From Metaphire vulgaris (taxonomy: Eukaryota > Annelida > Clitellata > Crassiclitellata > Megascolecidae): DNA of 64,000 bases. Under the pieces are notes generated by a model, which was not told the origin of the DNA, did not search any database, and saw nothing but the letters and a program-made list of their open reading frames with translations. Of the stretch, positions 1-10,555 are shown piece after piece; within the stretch, counting starts at the first letter, position 1, and each line of letters starts with the position of its first letter. The stretch lies in contig CM030872.1 in NCBI GenBank assembly GCA_018105865.1, positions 7,784,516 to 7,848,515 on the forward strand, read 5' to 3'. Made by a program: the position numbers and the translations under genes.

Positions 1-34
<34 letters not shown>
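1..34. repeat. (CT)n microsatellite at the window edge
   Basis: Pure CT dinucleotide run, cut by the window start. Confidence 0.95.
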
Positions 35-37
<3 letters not shown>

Positions 38-284
38 CTGTGTCTCTATGCCAGTCTGCTTTCCTGTCTTAATTGTCTGCTGAACGGCCGGCTGTTTGTT
101 CGCTAGGGCCTAGTTTATAATTCTCAGCAAACTATTGCGCTATATAAAACGAACTTTTGGCGTTTTTATGTCCAATTTATTATCTGTTTAATAAATTCAA
201 TTCGCAAAGGTTTCTAAGTATGTTTCTTTTCATAAGCAGTCAGTTACTGGACGGATGGATGGAAGGACGGATGAATGTATGTAG

Positions 285-286
<2 letters not shown>

Positions 287-355
<69 letters not shown>

Positions 356-471
356 GGTATTGGTGGTGGTGGTGGTGGTGGTGGTGGTGGTGGTGGTGGT
401 GGTGGTGGTGTGGTGGTGGTGGTGGTGGTGGTGGTGGTGGTGTGGTGGTGGTGGTGGTGGTGGTGGTGGTG

Positions 472-502
<31 letters not shown>

Positions 503-503
503 C

Positions 504-561
<58 letters not shown>

Positions 562-600
562 ACAGTTATAGTAGCAGTAGTAGTAGTAGGTCAAAGTAGT
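287..600. repeat. Compound trinucleotide microsatellite
   Basis: (TTA)n to about 355, then (TGG)n to 481, then (TAG)n to 600. It is open in several frames on both strands, producing homopolymer pseudo-proteins that are not genes. Confidence 0.95.
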
Positions 601-746
601 AGTAGCTTATGTTTGAACATTTTTGTATGTTTGTATGGAAACGAAGGTCAAAGTCAAGGGCGCTTATGTTTGATGTTTGTTTGTACGTTTGTATGTATCC
701 ATCTATGTATCCGTCTGTCTGTCTAATTGTGTGTTTCTTGCTTTCT

Positions 747-760
747 TCTCTCTCTCTCTC

Positions 761-819
<59 letters not shown>

Positions 820-1297
820 CTGTCCGTCCGTCAGTTCGGTCTGTCTTTCTACTTCTCCGCCTTCTTCTTTCGTTCTGTCTGTCTGTCCATATGCGTGCGT
901 CCTTCTCCTTCGTCAGAGGGCGTGACATGACTAATGCCACGATGACTCAGTCTCTGTTTTCTGGTCCTCAGCAAGCGAACGACTCGGACCATCGCTCAAC
1001 CATGAACCACCCGAGGAATAGACCTCTCTTCTTAGGGTGTTGCCGGCGTCGTCAACAGCAGCAGCCCTAGGACCGACGGCTGGGGTGGGGTGGGGGCGGG
1101 GGCGGCCGAGGGCAGAGGGTTCGGTGGCAGGGGTTTTAATTTAACCCTGAGCAACCGCCTTCTCCAAAGACGCCCTTCTTCGTCTTGGTCTGGTTGTTTT
1201 ATCAGGAAGACCTTCAGACCGAGTACAGATTTTACTGTTCACCTCACTCAATCGCTCACTCGCTCACTCGCTCACTCACTCACTCACTCACTCACTC
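747..1297. repeat. (TC)n and (CTCA)n simple repeats with unrecognised spacer
   Basis: TC run at 747-814 and a CTCA-type run at 1242-1297. The sequence between (820-1240) is C/T-rich with some GC-rich patches. I recognise no gene in it. Confidence 0.85.
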
Positions 1298-1636
1298 CCA
1301 AAACGGCCTTTTTCTTCTCTGCGTTAGGATTGTGAGGTCTATGACGCGGTATTTTTACCGGTCGATGGTCCTCAGCCGTGACCGACAACGTTTGCACCAG
1401 TGGGGCGAGTTCAAAGCGGGAGAAGCTAAAGACAAAATCTCTTCTCGCATTGTATTGTATTCATCCAAACGTACCAATGTATTCGCAAATATGGTGTTAC
1501 GTTGACTAACTATGTCATGCACTGTATAAAAATATCCATAATGAATCTACCATCTTATCAGTGGTTCTCATCCGGTTTATGATTAGCCTGGAGTTAGAGG
1601 TGGCTTACAACACAGAAGAAATCCGACTAAAATCAA

Positions 1637-1896
<260 letters not shown>

Positions 1897-1916
1897 AAGT
1901 GTGTACTTAATTTATA

Positions 1917-3720
1917 ACACTGGTCTACATTTTTAAAAAAATTTCTGCTGACCTAGGTATTTTTGCTGATTTTACCCAATTGAGAGGTGCTGATTCCAGA
2001 TATGAAGTCAAAAATTATGCAATACGTCAAATTTTTTTCGCAAATGAGCAATGCTTAATTAAAGGTGTTAAAGTCAAACATAAGGAAAATAGGAAATTCT
2101 GAAGAACCGATAACACGTAATAATTTTTATTCAGCCAAAAATGAGTCTGTCATCTAACCAAGGGAGCAATAAGAGCAATTGCTAGTTGCTTAAATTTAAG
2201 TTTTGAGAAAGGAATCTTCTCTTTTGGATGCTCCGGTATAGTTATGGTCACAGTTGTCACGCTGTAAACACCAGCAGTAGTCTGCCATAATGTTTGAGTT
2301 CCATCTGCCTTGATATCTACGTTCCATGGTCTTGATGTCTTGATGGGAGCATTCTCCTTGTTCTTCACTCATAGCTCCAAGATTTGAAGTTCAGGTAGCT
2401 ATGAAAGAAATGCAAGTTGACACTCATGTTTGCTCCCAGTCTTTGAAAAGCAATCTTCGAATTTTGAACTGAAAGGTCATAATTCTCGACTCTTAAGTTG
2501 CCAAGTAAGTCAGTAATCAGGTCGTAAAATGCATCTTGTCTATAACTATAACATCTCATTGATTCAATAAGTCCTTTGATGCTGATGCAGTATTCAAAGT
2601 CCTCCTCAATATGGAAATATTTCAAAAGATTCATTCTCTCTGCCATGATACATAAGCGTGGTTCCTGGAGCCAACACTGAACAGATTCTTTTCCTTCAGT
2701 CTTGAACCCAGTAACTCTGCTGACGACTTCGGCAGATCTAGGTCTCATATTAGGTCATTCAACTCAGCTTGGTTGAATGTTTGGTGCATTCCAGCGTCAA
2801 CTTCTAAGGCAACGAAATAAATCTTCGCAATCGGTGTCTGTTGACTGACAAAATTCATCGTCGTAAGAAACTCCCAAAAGTAGTGCAAATAGGTACAGGA
2901 ACTTCGTCACAGTGAGCAACTGGTCTCAGAGCAGAGGGGAGATTTGGGTACTGGATGGAAGATTTTGCCTTTGTGGACATGTCTGAAATATTTACCAGAC
3001 AGAAGTAGCAGTCATCAACATGCTTGGTTTCAGGCTCTCTTGGAACTCCAAAGCTAAGACTTTTTCTCTGACCTTTAGTCACATTATGAACTGTCTGAGG
3101 CTTTCAACACATGTCCTGCACACTTTATGTGGTGCCCAAGGTTTTCCTGGTCACCCAATTTAACTGTGAAATATGCATGCTAAGCTTTATGCACAAATTC
3201 AGACACATCTCTCCTTTGTTTAGGTGTTGTAAAACAACCACAAATGTAACAAAACTTGTCAGGATCATTCCTGCACTGCTCACGAAGTGTTCGAGTGCTG
3301 GGTGACATATTCCACAGAAAGCTATTTAGAAGAGTTAAATTTGCTGCGACTTGTAAGCCTTATGAACGACTGAATGCTGCCGTCGGTTTCACGCTTCTTA
3401 TATAGGCCTATATCCATAAAATGCTGACGTCTGCAGTTTAAAACTGCCTATTAAACTGTTGTATTGTTAAATAGTTATGCCCACTGCATATTAAGCATCT
3501 CTTTTTGCACATCCTTATCTTTTTGCATATTCAATATAGCTAAAGAATTATAATACTTAATGCTACATTATTACAGTAAACAGTAAATCAGTAAACAGCG
3601 TTTTGCGGAAAAACTGGACGTGATAGGAGAAAATGGGTGTGATTTTTGGATTCAGCACGCCAAAATACATAAAGATCACATGTTGTCTTCAAGTCAGCAA
3701 AATTGACGTAGACCAGTGTA
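1917..3720. mobile_element. TIR-bounded element carrying the broken cysteine-rich gene
   Basis: The left end ACACTGGTCTACATTTTT and the reverse complement of the right end ACACTGGTCTACGTC match over the first 12 bases. Both then contain TGCTGAC and TGCTGA-TCC blocks at corresponding distances, giving imperfect inverted repeats of about 75 bases. The flanking octamers AATTTATA and AATGTATT agree at six of eight positions, so a target duplication is only suggestive. Confidence 0.55.
2150..3308 (-). pseudogene. Decayed repetitive gene with CYICG and DDCYFC cysteine motifs
   Basis: On the gene strand a frame opens at 3308 (MSPSTRTL) and gives DKFCYICGCFTTPKQRRDVS, then breaks by stops. It resumes in other frames as KGQRKSLSFGVPREPE, VDDCYFCLVNISDM, QYPNLPSALRPVAHCDEVPV, KGLIESM, MSVNLHFFHSYL and, near 2370-2260, SEEQGECSHQDIKTMERRYQ. 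These blocks, in this order, recall a large multicopy gene family in invertebrate genomes with a cysteine-rich N-terminus and a SEEQGERFHQDI-type motif. I recognise it from memory only. At least four frame breaks or stops show it is not functional. It lies between inverted repeats (1917 and 3720), so it was probably carried by a transposon. Confidence 0.6.
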
Positions 3721-3749
3721 ATGTATTAATGTGCAACAAAAAACAAAAA

Positions 3750-3933
3750 CAGGGACGTCATTTGCGTTTGGGGGGGAAAGGTCAGCAGCCCCTAAAGCCC
3801 TAACCTGAAGTAACTAATCGTAAAAAGAGGGCTGACAAGCAAAAAAAAGGTCGTCAACTTTTTTGGAAACTCGTCAAGTCGAAAAATTTAAAAATTTCTC
3901 GCCCCCCAAGAAAAGTGTGAAATGACGTCACTG
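3750..3933. mobile_element. hAT-like MITE
   Basis: Inverted ends CAGGGACGTCATTT and, from the right, CAGTGACGTCATTT. The interior contains the TGACAAGC-A8-GGTCGTCA variant of the shared palindrome. No clear 8-bp duplication. Confidence 0.5.
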
Positions 3934-4015
3934 AGCCCTAAACCTTTACTCTTCTTTCATGTGCCGCTCTTCTGTCACCCTCCCTCTTCTTCGGCGGTTC
4001 AGTTTTCCACCCTCT

Positions 4016-4081
4016 CTCTCCATCTCTCTCCTCTCTCTCTGTTTCTGTCTGTCTGTCTCTGTCTCTGTCTCTGTCTCTCTG

Positions 4082-4112
<31 letters not shown>

Positions 4113-4180
4113 GTCTCTCTCTGTCTCTCTCTCTCTGTCTCTCTCTCTCTCTCTCTGTCTCTCTGTCTCTCTCTCTCCCC
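4016..4180. repeat. (CT)n/(GTCT)n simple repeat
   Basis: Imperfect CTGT and CT runs, open in several frames but only low complexity. Confidence 0.9.
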
Positions 4181-4329
4181 TCAGTAGTTATCTTCACCGT
4201 TGCCACCAGAGTAAGTGGTTCTCCGTTATAGAATCGGAATTCGGGGGTGGGTGTCGCGTAATTATTTCCCCATCATATTTTCCCCTCATCTCGTCTCACA
4301 TATACACGTAGTATATGGCCCGTCGGCTA

Positions 4330-4700
4330 CTAATAACTTTCTGCCTTTGACGGGGGCGACGTCGGCTGCAGTCTTTAATTCCCGCAGCGTATTAATACCG
4401 TTCCGCCGAATGCGCGCCGGTCACCCACCCACCCACTCTTCCCCGCTAATGGGGCCTCGATCCGCGGCATCCCCGAGGACCGGACCCCGGGGCCGGCGTC
4501 CCGGGGCCCGAGCGATAATCGAGGAACGCGGCCGAAGCGCTAACCGCTCGCATTGCTCCAATCAATTTCGCCTGCAATCGTCACCGCTGCGCGTCGCCGG
4601 CGAAGCGTGAAGATGCCCGTAGACCGTACAGGCTCAGCGATGCGCGACCGGGTGTAAGATATCTCCCGGATTCCGGATAGGTATCGTGTCCTTCCATCGG
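4330..4700. other. CpG-rich patch of unknown function
   Basis: Dense in CG dinucleotides and GC-rich (for example CCGCGGCATCCCCGAGGACC), unlike the AT-rich surroundings. Short frames cross it but none has a recognisable product. It could be an unmethylated regulatory island or the edge of an unrecognised exon. Confidence 0.4.
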
Positions 4701-4877
4701 CGGGATTGATATTCTGATTGACGGGTCCGGTGGGGGAGGGGAGGAGGAGGAGGAGGAGGCTGCGATGGAAGCAACAATAAGAAATGTTTGCAAGTGACAA
4801 ACGACCAGAAATCGTCCAAGTGTTGCGCTACGGAATTCTCTTCCTCTTGTGCGACTGTTTAAAACTTTGGTGGAAAT

Positions 4878-4878
<1 letters not shown>

Positions 4879-4955
<77 letters not shown>

Positions 4956-5067
4956 TAATAATACCGTATTAATTACGGTTCAGTTTTCCACCCTCCTCTC
5001 ATTCTCCATCTTCTCTCTCTCTCTTCTCTCTCTCTCTCTCTCTCTCCATTCCATTCTCTCCAATTTC

Positions 5068-5113
<46 letters not shown>

Positions 5114-5122
5114 TATAATTAA

Positions 5123-5204
<82 letters not shown>
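4879..5204. repeat. (TAA)n, (CT)n and (TTA)n simple-repeat cluster
   Basis: TAA arrays at 4879-4962 and 5071-5113, a CT patch between them, and TTA at 5124-5204. The opposed TAA and TTA arrays could fold back on each other. Confidence 0.9.
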
Positions 5205-5205
<1 letters not shown>

Positions 5206-6134
5206 ATCAGTTTTATGGCGATTCTTATAAATTCCGAACGACCTATCTTTTAAATGTATTAAATCCAACAAGAGACGCTCGCAGACATTTTTCCAGGGGG
5301 CAAAACACAATGATCATTGTGATATTCAATTCCACAGTTCTTAGCGTTAAGATTCTCCATTTCACTTTCTGTACTAGTAAACGACAGTAAGTAGTGTTTT
5401 AGCATGAAAATATTTTTGAATGCCAAAATATAGTTTAGTTACAAGAATAGATTTGCATTTTCCACAGGGACAAGTCCTACCTCTTGCCCCAATGTGTGGG
5501 GGCGCCCATGAATCCAGCTCGATAACTTCGTATATCTTTGGAATATTAGAATAGGCATGTATGATAGGCTGCGTTTTATCTAACTAGTCTAACATGAGAG
5601 CGATTGAAGTGGAAAATTGTTAAGAAAAGAAATTTAATATATACAGGTACAAGACTTCTTGAATGTGTAGGAGCTAGTAGGAAGCAGAGTTTAATCTAGA
5701 CTCCTGGACTCCGTGGGGAAACTGACAAGGCCGGGGGGAGGAAGTCAGCTAGGGGGCTGCTGTTAGTTGATGTAATATGCCAAAATTTCCGGGGGGATTT
5801 GAACTTTGCTATATATCGGTAAAACACATAGGCCTTTCTGGGATAAAACTATGAAATTGTTCTTCACGGCTCCAATCAGTGGCTTAGTCAGGGTTCCAGG
5901 GTAGGGGACATCATCATCATCATCGTCGTCGTCGTCATCCTTCTTCTCCTCCTCCTCCTCCTCATCATCATCATCACCATCAATACAAGCCAAATTTTTC
6001 TGGCCGAAGAGGGTCTTTGGTGACCCCCGTAAGCTCTCTCAGCGGGGTCTTAGGTAGAGCCGCTGCATTTTGAGTATTATTACAGTTATATCCTAGTAGT
6101 ACTTTACGATATGCCACCAAATCAGTTTTATTAA

Positions 6135-6211
<77 letters not shown>

Positions 6212-6230
6212 TAGAAAGATGCTCGTTTGC
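5205..6230. other. Intergenic stretch with a MITE end and simple repeats
   Basis: No gene seen. It contains the left part of a TTTAATCTAGACTCC-family MITE (about 5688-5805), an ATC/GTC/CTC run (5910-5978) and a TTA array (6136-6209). Confidence 0.6.
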
Positions 6231-6329
6231 TCGCGCTTTCGCTCGCAAGGATAATACTAAAACCCAATCATTGAATTCATGCTGCTGAACAACGTTTCAA
6301 TCCCTCTTGCCCCCACGTAGCCAAGCTCT

Positions 6330-6790
6330 GACGCTGCAACGAATCGTCAAACGCTTCTCGTGGCTACGTTTCAATGACGTACATACGCCATCTTTGGAAT
6401 ATGACGCTGCAACGTACGTTCGTCAAACGCTTCGCGTGGCCGTTCGCTTCGCGTCGCCGTTCGCTTCGCGAGTTATGCAACGTACGCTTCGTCAAACGCT
6501 TCGCGTGGCTACGTTTCAATGACGTACATACGCCACGTAGCCAAGCTCTGACGCTGCAACGTACGCTTCGTCAAACGCTTCGATTGGCCGTTCGCTTCGC
6601 GTCTCCGTTCGCTTCGCGTCGCCGTTCGCTTCGCGAGTTAAGAACACGCTGCAACGTTGAAACGCTAATTCGCGTCGCCGTTCGCTTCGCGAGTTGTAGG
6701 CCTACACACTATGACGCTGCAACGTATGTGTCAAACGCTTCGCGTGGCCGTTCGCTTCGCGTCGCATTTCGATTCGCGAAGCCTAAGATT
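6330..6790. repeat. CpG-rich CGTTCGCTTCGCG repeat array
   Basis: The near-palindromic unit CGTTCGCTTCGCG, with CTTCGCGTGGC and GACGCTGCAACGTACG, recurs many times at irregular spacing. A 154-codon plus-strand frame across it (6374-6838) is a by-product. The flank (6790-6910 and again 8400-8470) repeats ACCAATCAGAACGC and ACCAATGAGAACGC. Confidence 0.7.
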
Positions 6791-7080
6791 CCAGAACGAC
6801 CAATCAGAACGCTCAAGCTAACCAAGCAGAACGCTTGAAGGTAACGAATGAGAACGTCACACAGCCACCAATGAGAACGCTCACAGCCAACCAATGAGAA
6901 CGCTTGAAGGTAACAGACATACAGAGCAAGGATCTTAATATTATAAAAAATGCTCGCTTCGCTCGCACTCGTTCTCTCTTTGCTCGCAGTGCAGGCTCGC
7001 TTCGTTCGAGGCAACGAATATTCCAACAAACAAATTAAACATAAACTGTTACACAAATCGGGCCTAAATGCCTATAAAAT

Positions 7081-7347
7081 TTTAAGCGAAGCGTAACCTC
7101 GTCTTTCTAACGTATATAACCGCTGAGATACAGTATTGCTATATCCTATTCACCATTCGGCACTGCAAAAAATACCTCTAACTTAACTACCGTAATAATC
7201 GATGAATAATTAATGGATAAAATTAGCTTTAAGCGAAAGCGTAACTGTTTATAACTTGAGATATCGGTGCTATACGGCTCCTATTCACCATTCGGCGCTG
7301 CATAAACATGCATTTAATTTAACTAATAATCGATGAATAATTAATTC
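7081..7347. repeat. Two-copy tandem repeat, about 150 bp
   Basis: Copies at about 7081-7222 and 7229-7347 share AAGCG-AAGCGTAAC, CTATTCACCATTCGGC and AATCGATGAATAATTAAT in the same order. Confidence 0.7.
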
Positions 7348-7433
7348 CTTTGCAAGAAACCCGGGGATAAAAATTTCAGGAATCGATAGAAACGGGGACC
7401 TTTAAAGTTTAAAGTACTAAACGGAACATTTGA

Positions 7434-7865
7434 AACTCATAATGCTAATCTATAGGGCATGACGTTGCACATTTGCGTCAGATTGCGGTAGATTTCCGTA
7501 GCTATCCTCAAAATGCTAATCTATAGGGCATGACGTTGCATCAGATTGCGGTAGATTTCCATCAATGCAAAAATCTCATAATGCTAATCTATAGGGCATG
7601 ACGTTGCACATTTGCGTCAGATTGCGGGTAGATTTGCTATGCAAAAATCTCATAATGCTAATCTATAGGGCATGACGTTGCACATTTGCGTCAGATTGCG
7701 GTAGATTTCTAGCTATGCAAAAATCTCATAATGCTAATCTATAGGGCATGACATTGCACATTTGAGTCAGATTGCGGTAGATTTCCGTAGCTATGTAAAA
7801 ATCTCATAATGCTAATCTATAGGGCATGACGTTGCACATTTGCGTCAAATTGCGGTAGATTTCGG
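7434..7865. repeat. Minisatellite, six units of 68-78 bp
   Basis: CTATAGGGCATGAC recurs at about 7450, 7521, 7589, 7663, 7739 and 7817. Each is followed by GTTGCACATTTGCGTCAGAT and GCGGTAGATTT with small indels. Confidence 0.9.
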
Positions 7866-8170
7866 GAGGGGAGGGGGTTATATTCCGGAGGCACACAGCC
7901 AAGCTCACCAAAGGGATGGTTGGTTGGGAGATGGATGGGGAGAGGGGGTGGAAGAGGGATGGGGAGAAGGGGTGGAGGAAGGGTGGAAAGAAGGGGGTTG
8001 GGAGAGGGGTTGGGAGGGAAGGGGGTTGGGAAGAGGGTGGAGGAAGGGGTTGGGAGGGTTTTGGGGTTGGAAGGAAGGGAGAGAGTTTGGGGGTTGGGAG
8101 GAGGAAGGGGTTGGGAAAGGGAGGGGTGGAAAGAGGGTTAATGTTTGAGAGAGGATGGGCTCTGACGGGA
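7866..8170. repeat. Purine-only G-rich tract
   Basis: About 300 bases of almost pure G/A (GGGTTGGGAGG, GGGGTGGAAGAGGG) with strong strand asymmetry. It could form G-quadruplex or triplex structures. Frames over it (Gly/Trp/Glu-rich, or Pro/Ser/Phe-rich on the other strand) are composition artefacts. Confidence 0.8.
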
Positions 8171-8219
8171 GGGAAAGGGAACGGGGTTTGAGCTGCATTT
8201 AAGACGCTTCGAACGCTCC

Positions 8220-8395
8220 GTTGATTAGAAAATAATAGACAATGGTTGTCAATGGCAACAGCCTCGTGCACAGCCCAGGACAGAGGTTACGCAATTCGAT
8301 TGTTACACAGTTTTGATTAAACAATAGACAATGGTTGTCAATGGCAACAGCCTCGTGCACAGCCCAGGACAGAGGTTACGCATTCGACTTCGCAA
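8220..8395. repeat. Two-copy tandem duplication, period about 89
   Basis: TAGACAATGGTTGTCAATGG begins at 8236 and at 8325. Both copies continue through GCCTCGTGCACAGCCCAGGA and GAGGTTACGCA almost unchanged. Confidence 0.9.
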
Positions 8396-8479
8396 CGTCG
8401 ATTGGTGACCAATCAGAACGCTTGAAGGCAACAGACAAACTGGACAAACAGAGCAAGAATCTTAATATTATAAATATCT

Positions 8480-10180
8480 TTGAGCAATGTTGAACATATT
8501 CCCGTGACTATAGTCTAGGCCTGAATATGTGGGTGGGGGCAGTCCCCTACGTCCCCTGATGGATACGCTGTTAAAATATGTTGAGGGCAAGTACTTTTAT
8601 CAAATATATTTTCAATTCTATAGCAAACGGCAAATTTAATTCAATGAAATTCTGTTTACAAGGCGACGTGCAAGCAAAATCTCCGCCCTAACCAACGATA
8701 TTTTTATCAATCAAGTTAGCGACCTTCTAGACCCCCAGTAAAAGCATATTTTAAACAGTTTGTTATACATATATGCCTGTATGTGTGTGCGTGTGTGTGG
8801 TAGTGTTTAATCTAGACTCCTGGACTCCGGGGGGGGGAGGGGGACTGACAAAGACCAACCCACATTATACATTACAATTTCTTACACCATGACCTATTTT
8901 CCGACCCAACCAACCCATGGCCCATAAACATGCCATGGAAATTTTCGATCCAAACCATGGGTGGATTCACCCCACATCCATGCCTGAAACTAACACAAAG
9001 TTTTAAAGTGTATCTGTAAATCTTTATAATACCTATATACGCAAGACAATTTCTTATATCTTTCGAGTTTTAATAATACCCAAGATCAGTTCGACTCTTC
9101 ATGACATAAGTCACTACAACAGAACGTATATATAGTTATGCCATCATGAGTTATGTAAGCATTTCATCGTGATATTCTCTAGATATATTATCTACATTGA
9201 GCAGTTCATTACTAATTAATATTTCCGTTTCGATAATAATATTTTTTAACAATACTCACTATATATTTACTCTCCCGCGTGGAATGTATTTTTACAAGAT
9301 GCAATTAAACCAGTATATATATATATATGAATAAAAATAAACTGCTTAAACAAAGCAAAAGCAAAAGGCAGAATTAATAAAACTATAACTTAATTGATGA
9401 TAAACCACTTTAGAAATGACGCGTGAGAAAGCAAATGGAATGATATAAAAAACATTACAGTCGCGTCCTTCGTTCATTGTGAACACAGTTTTGCGAAATA
9501 ATATAATTTCAAAATTAGACATGCACAGAGGTCTATTTTATCAAACCCAACCCAATCCATCATAATTCATACACATGCACGACCCTACCAAACCTATACG
9601 AAAACAATAGGGTTGCTTGACCCAACCAGGGTTTAATCTAGGCCGTTTCCGGGAGAAAATTGCCTTCCCCCGGACATTTCAAATTCACCCCGGAAATTTT
9701 GGCATACTACATCGACTAACAGCAGCCCCCTAGCAGAATTCCCCCCGGCTTTGTCAGTTCCCCCCCCCCGAGTCCAGGAGTCTAGACTGACAGACTACAC
9801 TGGACCCAACCCAACCTAATACACCGTAATATATTACGATTTCTTACACCGTGGTTTATTTTCTGGTCCAACCCAACTCACCGTAAGCATAGAAATTTCT
9901 GACCCAACCCAACCCAACCCATGGATGAACCCAAAACATGTTCATGTCTGTTCGATCCGCTATCGATATTTTTCGGTGTCTGTACTGTAAATAGATCCAC
10001 TTAAGCTATATATGCATGGATTTCTTTACATCTTTCGCATTACGAATGACATCTCTAGCCTATATATACTGTTAAGTCTGTATAGTATCAGTTTGAAAAG
10101 GACAAGCACAGTATCTCTCTCAGTAGTATCCTTTCAATTTCAGATATATATCATCGGAAGACACTGACATCGACGATAGT
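8480..10180. other. AT-rich intergenic region with a duplicated segment and MITE relics
   Basis: No gene found. About 8850-9100 and 9800-10050 are diverged copies of one segment (ATTTCTTACACC followed by CCCAACC runs, then a CTGTAAAT-TCTTT block). A TTTAATCTAGG-family MITE lies in reverse at about 9628-9790, with a fragment at 8803-8850. Confidence 0.55.
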
Positions 10181-10268
10181 TGTCATGTTTCTACTGTTTT
10201 TTCTCGGTTTTTTCTCGGTTTTTTTCTTGTCTTGCCGACTGTTTCAACCGGAAGACAGTCCAGAAAGC

Positions 10269-10269
<1 letters not shown>

Positions 10270-10354
<85 letters not shown>
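10270..10354. repeat. (TA)n microsatellite
   Basis: Uninterrupted TA run of about 85 bases left of the SoxB1 3' end. Alternating Tyr-Ile frames are artefacts. Confidence 0.95.
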
Positions 10355-10357
<3 letters not shown>

Positions 10358-10464
10358 TAAATCGTTCGATATGACTGCAGGAGACTACCTAACGAATTCT
10401 TTGCGACACACACAGACACACAGACATACAGACGCACACACACACACACACACGTCCGATACAT

Positions 10465-10470
10465 TTTATT
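10465..10470 (-). terminator. Candidate poly(A) signal of SoxB1
   Basis: TTTATT on the plus strand reads AATAAA on the gene strand, about 85 bases after the SoxB1 stop. No other feature separates them. A 3' UTR this short is an inference. Confidence 0.4.
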
Positions 10471-10500
10471 GCCTTTTGATGGAATGACGTAACGTCTGGA

Positions 10501-10537
10501 TGACGTCACAGTTGTAGCAGAAGATCATCTGACGTCA
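10501..10537. promoter_or_regulatory. Two perfect CRE palindromes in the SoxB1 3' region
   Basis: TGACGTCA occurs at 10501-10508 and again at 10530-10537, with a related TGACGTAA just to the left. They lie between the SoxB1 stop and its candidate poly(A) signal. CREB/ATF proteins bind this 8-mer. Any regulatory role here is inferred from sequence only. Confidence 0.35.
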
Positions 10538-10555
10538 CGAGCGTTGTCGGTGTCG

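Noticed and set aside
157..726. Open frames of poly-Tyr, poly-Val, poly-Gly and poly-Ser across the left microsatellites
   Set aside because: They arise from trinucleotide repeats read in any frame on either strand and have no non-repetitive coding segment.
6374..6838. 154-codon frame RFASPFASRRR-type
   Set aside because: Translation of the CGTTCGCTTCGCG repeat array. No conserved protein features.
7434..7865. CRISPR-like repeat array
   Set aside because: Units are contiguous tandem copies without unique spacers, and the DNA is animal nuclear sequence.
7804..8271. Pro/Ser/Phe-rich minus-strand frame over the purine tract
   Set aside because: Compositional artefact of a pyrimidine-only strand.
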